A stretch of 9,217 bases of DNA from Victivallales bacterium (GTDB lineage: Bacteria; Verrucomicrobiota; Lentisphaeria; Victivallales; Victivallaceae): assembly GCA_030634125.1 (NCBI GenBank), contig DAOWBJ010000043.1:1-9217 (forward strand). The letters are read 5' to 3'. The notes below the pieces were generated by a model. The model saw only the letters and a list, made by a program, of their open reading frames with translations. It did no database searches and was not told the origin of the DNA. A program made the translations under genes and the position numbers. Position 1 is the first letter of the stretch, and each line of letters starts with the position of its first letter. Shown one piece after another: positions 5,448 to 9,217 of the stretch.

Positions 5448-5780
5448 ATGGAAGTAAGAGCTATTACAAGAAACGTTCGGATATCTCCGGAAAAGGCAAT
5501 TCAAGTATCACGCCTTATTCAGGGAAAATCTGTGACGGAAGCTTTGGCTGTCGTTGACCTCAGCCCGCGTAAAGCTGCGCGGCTGTTGGGTAAAACCTTG
5601 CGCTCGGCTATAGCTAATGCTGAAAACAATTTTGACTTGGACTCTAAAGGTCTTGTAGTCAAAGAAGCCCTTGTCGGACCCGGTCCGACGATGAAACGTT
5701 TCCGCCCAAAAGCTCGTGGTGCCGCTGGCAAAATCCGTAAAAGGACTAGCCATCTCCGGATCACCCTAACTGACATTTAA
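5448..5780 (+). CDS. rplV: 50S ribosomal protein L22
   Basis: 110 residues, the usual length. L22 binds 23S rRNA early in large-subunit assembly, and its extended beta-hairpin lines the peptide exit tunnel near the macrolide site. The hairpin region is recognisable at about residues 78-98 (GPTMKRFRPKARGAAGKIRK), followed by the conserved RTSH block; the globular part carries SAIANAENN. It is the first ribosomal gene of this cluster, and S19, normally immediately upstream, is missing. Unlike the later genes it has no clear Shine-Dalgarno site, only TTTGG in an AT-rich leader, so translation may depend on coupling with the preceding gene, whose stop is 24 bases away. Confidence 0.97.
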   Translation: MEVRAITRNVRISPEKAIQVSRLIQGKSVTEALAVVDLSPRKAARLLGKTLRSAIANAENNFDLDSKGLVVKEALVGPGPTMKRFRPKARGAAGKIRKRTSHLRITLTDI

Positions 5781-5796
5781 TAAGGGGATTTTAAGC

Positions 5797-6489
5797 GTGG
5801 GACAAAAAGTAAATCCAATTGGATTAAGAACAGCCCTGACAAAGAATTGGGAATCTCGCTGGTTTGCGGGTAAACAATCTTTTGGGGATTGGCTCCATGA
5901 AGATATTATGATTCGTAAGCATATTAAAGAGAATTTCTCAAATGCTTCGATTTCTCGTATCCAAATAGAGCGTTTCGCCAGTCGTGTCCGCATCACCATC
6001 TTTTCCGCTCGCCCGGGATTGCTTATCGGCAAGAAAGGCGCGGAACTGGATAAACTAAGATTAAGCCTTTCTAAAATGGCAAGCGGTAAAGAGTTTATTG
6101 TCGATATCGCCGAAATAAAACGTGCCGAAATAAACGCTGTCTTAGTCGCAGAAAATATCTGCTCGCAACTTGAACGTCGTATTGGTTTCAGAAGAGCCAT
6201 GAAACGTTCTATTCAAATTGCGATGGATATGGGTGTGGATGGAATCAAAATTAATTGTGCCGGTCGCCTCGGCGGCGCGGAGCTCGCTCGTGTTGAGCAG
6301 TATAAAGACGGGCGTGTACCGCTTCATACTTTAAGAGCCAATATCGACTATGGTTTTGCGGAAGCAAATACTACAGCCGGAAAAATTGGAGTAAAGGTAT
6401 GGATTTGTCATAACGAACCTACGGAGGATCAAAAATATGCCATTAATGCCAAAAAGGGTAAAGCACAGAAAGGTTCAGCGCGGAAGTAA
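5797..6489 (+). CDS. rpsC: 30S ribosomal protein S3
   Basis: 230 residues. S3 lies at the mRNA entry site of the small subunit and helps unwind mRNA. It opens with the conserved MGQKVNPIGLR. The KH domain has its GKKG loop at residues 78-81. The C-terminal domain has GRLGGAELAR (156-165), the VPLHTLRANIDYGFAEA block and GVKVWI (198-203). It starts with GTG, supported by AAGGGGA (5782-5788) eight bases upstream and by the conserved N-terminus; the other complete ribosomal genes here start with ATG. Its Lys-rich last 17 codons overlap the start of rplP by 53 bases, which is longer than usual for this gene pair. Confidence 0.97.
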   Translation: MGQKVNPIGLRTALTKNWESRWFAGKQSFGDWLHEDIMIRKHIKENFSNASISRIQIERFASRVRITIFSARPGLLIGKKGAELDKLRLSLSKMASGKEFIVDIAEIKRAEINAVLVAENICSQLERRIGFRRAMKRSIQIAMDMGVDGIKINCAGRLGGAELARVEQYKDGRVPLHTLRANIDYGFAEANTTAGKIGVKVWICHNEPTEDQKYAINAKKGKAQKGSARK

Positions 6490-6844
6490 CTCCGGTTTAG
6501 CCACTAAAAATAATAAAATTGATTTTGGTGACTACGGATTACAAGCTATGACCAGAGGCTATATCTCAAATAATCAGATCGAAGCTGCCCGTGTCGCGAT
6601 TAATCGCCATTTGAAAAGACGCGGAAAAGTTTGGATTCGTCTGTTTCCTTATAAGCCTATTACGAAAAAACCTTTAGAGGTTCGTATGGGTAAAGGAAAA
6701 GGTAACGTGGAAGGCTGGGTTGCTCCGGTCAAACCGGGTCGTGTGCTCTTTGAAGTAAGTGGCTGCAATGATACTGTTGCCCGTGAAGCTCTTTCGCTCG
6801 CGGCCAATAAACTTAGTGTCCGTTGCAAATTCTTAGCACGTTAG
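6437..6844 (+). CDS. rplP: 50S ribosomal protein L16
   Basis: 135 residues, normal length. L16 sits near the A site and the peptidyl transferase centre and helps position tRNA. The conserved MPKRVKHRK start, the QIEAARVAINRH block, KVWIRLFPYKP, the MGKGKGNVEGWV loop and KPGRVLFEV are all present. The start lies inside rpsC in another frame and is marked by a strong GGAGGA (6423-6428) eight bases before the ATG. A later in-frame ATG at 6446 matches the conserved MPKRVK start directly but has poorer spacing, and even that start would overlap rpsC by 44 bases. Confidence 0.97.
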   Translation: MPLMPKRVKHRKVQRGSNSGLATKNNKIDFGDYGLQAMTRGYISNNQIEAARVAINRHLKRRGKVWIRLFPYKPITKKPLEVRMGKGKGNVEGWVAPVKPGRVLFEVSGCNDTVAREALSLAANKLSVRCKFLAR

Positions 6845-6873
6845 CCGGAAACTCTGAAATAAGGTAGTTATTC

Positions 6874-7074
6874 ATGAAAATGAAAGAAATCAGAGAAATG
6901 ACTGATGCGGAACTGAACAACAAGTTAAGCAAACTTATGAAAGAAAAGCTCAACTTAAGGGTTCAGTCTCAAACAGGTCAACTGGAAAAAACATCGGCAG
7001 CGAAAGTTGTTCGCCGCGATGTCGCGAGAGTCAAAACAGAACAGAAGATTCGCTTGACGAAAGTCAACGGTTAA
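6874..7074 (+). CDS. rpmC: 50S ribosomal protein L29
   Basis: 66 residues, typical length. This two-helix protein lies at the exit tunnel rim next to L23, near the binding site of trigger factor and SRP. The conserved pattern is visible: a KEIREMTDAEL start, then KEKLNLRVQSQTGQLEK, then RRDVARVKT. A weak AAGG (6861-6864) precedes the ATG by nine bases. It sits in its standard place between L16 and S17. Confidence 0.95.
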   Translation: MKMKEIREMTDAELNNKLSKLMKEKLNLRVQSQTGQLEKTSAAKVVRRDVARVKTEQKIRLTKVNG

Positions 7075-7087
7075 ATAGGTGGATGTA

Positions 7088-7360
7088 ATGAGTACTGTTG
7101 AAACTAAAGAACGTGGTAACCGTAAAGAGCGCACCGGCTTAGTTGTCAGTGATGTGCAGGACAAGACTATCGTTATCGAAGTCACACGCCGCACAACACA
7201 CCCGCGCTACAAGAAGGTTATCAAAGTAAAGAAAAAATATACTGCTCACGATGAAGAAAATCAGGCAAAAATTGGCGACAAAGTACGGGTTGTTGAAACT
7301 CGTCCTATGAGTAAAGTCAAAAGATGGCGCCTGCTGGAAATCATCAGCCTCGCAGAATAA
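7088..7360 (+). CDS. rpsQ: 30S ribosomal protein S17
   Basis: 90 residues. S17 is a primary 16S rRNA binder with an OB-fold that helps nucleate small-subunit assembly. Conserved blocks are GLVVSDVQDKTIVIEV, the THPRYKKVIKVKKKYTAHDE region and the GDKVRVVETRPMSKVKRWRL end. I chose ATG 7088 because AGGTGGA (7077-7083) lies just before it. An in-frame GTG at 7079 would place the start codon inside that ribosome site and would add three residues unlike the family N-terminus. It is 13 bases after rpmC. Confidence 0.95.
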   Translation: MSTVETKERGNRKERTGLVVSDVQDKTIVIEVTRRTTHPRYKKVIKVKKKYTAHDEENQAKIGDKVRVVETRPMSKVKRWRLLEIISLAE

Positions 7361-7382
7361 AAACCAAAGGATACATTGAAAA

Positions 7383-7748
7383 ATGATACAAATGCAGACA
7401 ATATTAGAGGTTGCCGATAATTCCGGTGCCAAATCTGTCATGGCTATTACCGTCCTTGGTCAAAGAAGACGTGTGGCGAGAGTGGGGGATGTTGTTACCG
7501 CTGCTGTACAAGAAGCTATTCCTAACGGTGCCGTTAAGAAGGGTGAAGTTGTCAAAGCGGTTATCGTCAGAACAGCTTATAGAATTCGCAGACCTGATGG
7601 TTCTTCATTGAAGTTTGACCGCAATTCAGCGGTTATTATTGATGAGAATAAGAATCCTGTCGGGACTCGTATTTTTGGACCTGTGGCCCGTGAACTTCGG
7701 GACAAAGACTTTATGAAAATTATTTCCTTAGCGCCAGAGGTGTTATAA
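7383..7748 (+). CDS. rplN: 50S ribosomal protein L14
   Basis: 121 residues, within one or two of the usual length. L14 lies at the subunit interface, forms an intersubunit bridge and contacts L19; the silencing factor RsfS binds it in many bacteria. The signature start MIQMQTILEVADNSGAK and the end block GTRIFGPVARELRDKDFMKI are present. AAAGGA (7366-7371) is 11 bases before the ATG, a long spacing. Its TAA shares its last base with the ATG of rplX, so the two genes are probably translationally coupled. Confidence 0.97.
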   Translation: MIQMQTILEVADNSGAKSVMAITVLGQRRRVARVGDVVTAAVQEAIPNGAVKKGEVVKAVIVRTAYRIRRPDGSSLKFDRNSAVIIDENKNPVGTRIFGPVARELRDKDFMKIISLAPEVL

Positions 7749-8026
7749 TGAAAACATATCACGTCAAAAAAGGCGACAAAGTTATTGTCAACGCTGGAAA
7801 ATGGAAAGGTGAAGAAGCTACAATCGCAGTTGTTCTCACCGCCAAGGACCGTGTTGTTTTGGAATTAGCCAATGTTACCGCTAAAAAGCGTGAAAACTTT
7901 GGTAAAAAAACTGTCAAAAAGTCTTCAGCTAATCCCAATGGCGGGTTAATTGAACGTTCAGTGTCCGTACATGTTTCTAATGTTAATCCTGTAAAGGAAG
8001 AACAAAAAGCTAAGGATCTGACTTAA
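7748..8026 (+). CDS. rplX: 50S ribosomal protein L24
   Basis: 92 residues. L24 is an early 23S rRNA binder that initiates large-subunit assembly. The KOW motif is at residues about 6-29 (KKGDKVIVNAGKWKGEEA), and the second conserved block, NPNGGLIERSVSVHVSNV, is near residues 62-80. It overlaps the rplN stop by one base (TAATG), and its ribosome site lies inside the rplN coding end (CAGAGG, 7735-7740). The C-terminal tail is short and charged. Confidence 0.95.
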   Translation: MKTYHVKKGDKVIVNAGKWKGEEATIAVVLTAKDRVVLELANVTAKKRENFGKKTVKKSSANPNGGLIERSVSVHVSNVNPVKEEQKAKDLT

Positions 8027-8040
8027 GACGGAGTTATATT

Positions 8041-8577
8041 ATGCCTGATATGCAGAAAAAATATAAAGAAGAAATAAGACCGGCTTTACAAGCCAAGCTT
8101 GGACTGAAGAATGTTATGCAGATCCCCGGCTTGAAAAAGATTGTTGTCAGCACTGGAATTCCTTCCGGTTCTGATCGCGACACTTTTTCAGAGGCGCAAA
8201 AGCAGATTGGCCTGATTACAGGACAACATCCGGTTATTACTAAAGCCCGCAAAAACGTTGCTAACTTTAAAATTCGTATTGGTGATCAAAACGGAGTTAT
8301 GGTAACATTGCGCGGCAGAAGAATGTATGAATTCCTTGACCGTCTGGTTCACAACGCATTTCCGCGTGTGAGAGACTTTCGTGGAATTTCGCCTAAAGGT
8401 TTTGATGGTTCCGGCAATTATAATGTCGGTCTCCAGGATATTTCAGTTTTTACTGAAATTGACCAGGATAAATTAAAATATCCACTGGGTATGAACCTTA
8501 CTTTTGTTACTTCCGCCGCTTCTGATGAGGCAGGTCGGGAATTATTAACATTAATGGAAATGCCGTTCGCGGAATAA
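8041..8577 (+). CDS. rplE: 50S ribosomal protein L5
   Basis: 178 residues, the usual length. L5 binds 5S rRNA, helps place it in the central protuberance and contacts P-site tRNA. The conserved blocks GQHPVITKARK, VTLRGRRMYEFLDRL, NAFPRVRDFRGISPKGFDGSG and the C-terminal MPF are all visible. The usual VNMGxG turn near residue 38 reads VVSTGIPSG. GGAG (8030-8033) lies seven bases before the ATG. Confidence 0.97.
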   Translation: MPDMQKKYKEEIRPALQAKLGLKNVMQIPGLKKIVVSTGIPSGSDRDTFSEAQKQIGLITGQHPVITKARKNVANFKIRIGDQNGVMVTLRGRRMYEFLDRLVHNAFPRVRDFRGISPKGFDGSGNYNVGLQDISVFTEIDQDKLKYPLGMNLTFVTSAASDEAGRELLTLMEMPFAE

Positions 8578-8592
8578 ATAAGGAACTCAATA

Positions 8593-8778
8593 ATGGCTAA
8601 AACAAGTCTAAGAGTAAAATGTGAGCGCGGAAGTAAGTTCAAAGTCCGCAATTACAATCGTTGCCGTGCATGCGGCAGACCGAGAGCTTATATTCGCAAA
8701 TTTCAGCTCTGCCGTATTTGTTTCAGAGAACTGGCGTCCAGTGGAAAAATCCCCGGCGTTACTAAAGCAAGCTGGTAA
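8593..8778 (+). CDS. rpsN: 30S ribosomal protein S14, zinc-binding type
   Basis: 61 residues, the short zinc-containing form. Four cysteines form the site: Cys24-x2-Cys27-x12-Cys40-x2-Cys43. S14 is a late-binding protein of the small-subunit head. The conserved RCRACGRPRAYIRKF block and the KIPGVTKASW C-terminus are present. AAGGA (8580-8584) precedes the ATG by eight bases. Zinc dependence follows from the intact cysteine set. Some bacteria carry a second, zinc-free copy elsewhere, which this window cannot show. Confidence 0.97.
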   Translation: MAKTSLRVKCERGSKFKVRNYNRCRACGRPRAYIRKFQLCRICFRELASSGKIPGVTKASW

Positions 8779-8787
8779 GGAGATAAT

Positions 8788-9183
8788 ATGAGTTTACAAG
8801 ATCCTATTTCTGATATGTTGACCCGCATCCGTAATGCCGGCACCGCGGTTTTGGATGAGGCAGCGATGCCTGGTTCAAAAATGAAAACCGCAATTGCCGA
8901 TGTACTTAAAGGTGAAGGTTACATTCGTGATTATTCCGTTGAAAAAGACGGACCGAAAGAAACATTAACTATCAAATTGAAATACTACAAGGAAAAAGCG
9001 GTTATTGAAGGACTAAAACGCGTAAGCAAACCTTCATGTCGTGTTTACTGCGGAAGCGGTGAAATTCCTAAAGTCCGTAACGGTCTCGGTACAGTCATTC
9101 TTTCTACTCCTCAGGGAGTTATCAGCAATCGTACTGCTGCAGAAAGTAATGTCGGCGGTGAGATTCTTTGTTTCGTGTGGTAA
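8788..9183 (+). CDS. rpsH: 30S ribosomal protein S8
   Basis: 131 residues, the usual length. S8 binds the central domain of 16S rRNA; in Escherichia coli it also represses spc operon translation by binding its mRNA near rplE. The DPISDMLTRIRNA start and the C-terminal VGGEILCFVW are clear, with the GLKRVSKPSCRVYC block in the middle. The conserved serine turn near residue 106 reads STPQGV. AAGGAG (8777-8782) overlaps the rpsN stop codon and lies five bases before the ATG. I did not see an obvious S8-target hairpin at the rplE start, but this was only an eye search. Confidence 0.97.
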   Translation: MSLQDPISDMLTRIRNAGTAVLDEAAMPGSKMKTAIADVLKGEGYIRDYSVEKDGPKETLTIKLKYYKEKAVIEGLKRVSKPSCRVYCGSGEIPKVRNGLGTVILSTPQGVISNRTAAESNVGGEILCFVW

Positions 9184-9207
9184 TTCAAAGCGTAAGGATA
9201 AATTATT

Positions 9208-9217
9208 ATGTCTCGTA
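9208..9217 (+). CDS. rplF: 50S ribosomal protein L6, 5' end only
   Basis: Only ATG TCT CGT and one more base are in the window, giving Met-Ser-Arg. Three points support rplF: L6 proteins usually begin MSRIG, rplF follows rpsH in the standard spc order, and AAGGA (9194-9198) lies nine bases upstream. The rest is beyond the window. Confidence 0.7.

Noticed and set aside
5508..5776. Long open frames on the minus strand opposite rplV, rpsC and other ribosomal genes
   Set aside because: They are antisense shadows of highly conserved genes, without ribosome sites or recognisable protein features.

Overview
The window looks like part of a chromosome from a Lentisphaerota (Lentisphaerae) or close PVC-group bacterium. 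This is an inference. It rests on the minus-strand prepilin-like protein, which has an FTLIELLVVI N-terminus and a C-terminal H-X9-DG box, a protein type greatly expanded in Lentisphaerae and Planctomycetes. The ribosomal proteins are ordinary bacterial ones, and most have good Shine-Dalgarno sites.

Layout. (1) Positions 1-244 hold no gene. They contain a GC-rich nested inverted repeat (1-60) and a dense set of mutually compatible stems (83-230) that ends in a T5 run. I read this as a candidate structured RNA of unassigned class, possibly with a kissing loop and a pseudoknot. (2) Positions 245-928 (minus) encode a prepilin-like protein, with a plausible promoter just upstream. (3) Positions 929-1278 are non-coding. 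They hold a short open stretch resembling an eroded IS110-type transposase and one copy of a 32-base dispersed repeat. (4) Positions 1279-4074 (minus) encode a 931-residue SWIM-SNF2 helicase-like ATPase. (5) Positions 4075-4506 carry no intact gene. They hold an orphan minus-strand open frame without a start codon, a hairpin repeat, the second copy of the 32-base repeat, a T-rich stretch and a good sigma70-like promoter. (6) Positions 4507-5423 hold a possible 15-codon leader ORF and an exported coiled-coil protein of unknown function. (7) From 5448 to the window end lies a compact plus-strand ribosomal protein operon: rplV-rpsC-rplP-rpmC-rpsQ-rplN-rplX-rplE-rpsN-rpsH-rplF (rplF cut by the window edge).

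The ribosomal genes follow the usual S10/spc order from L22 onward. The genes normally upstream of L22 (rpsJ, rplC, rplD, rplW, rplB, rpsS) are absent here. Their place is taken by the envelope-type coiled-coil gene, 24 bases before rplV, apparently sharing one promoter. The S10 cluster therefore seems to have been split between S19 and L22. The segment next to the break carries the SNF2 gene bracketed by direct repeats, plus gene debris, which suggests past rearrangement or insertion.

The most interesting unexplained items are the structured RNA candidate at 83-230, the operon break with its envelope gene and leader ORF, and the 53-base rpsC/rplP overlap. All assignments come from reading the sequence; no database search was possible.
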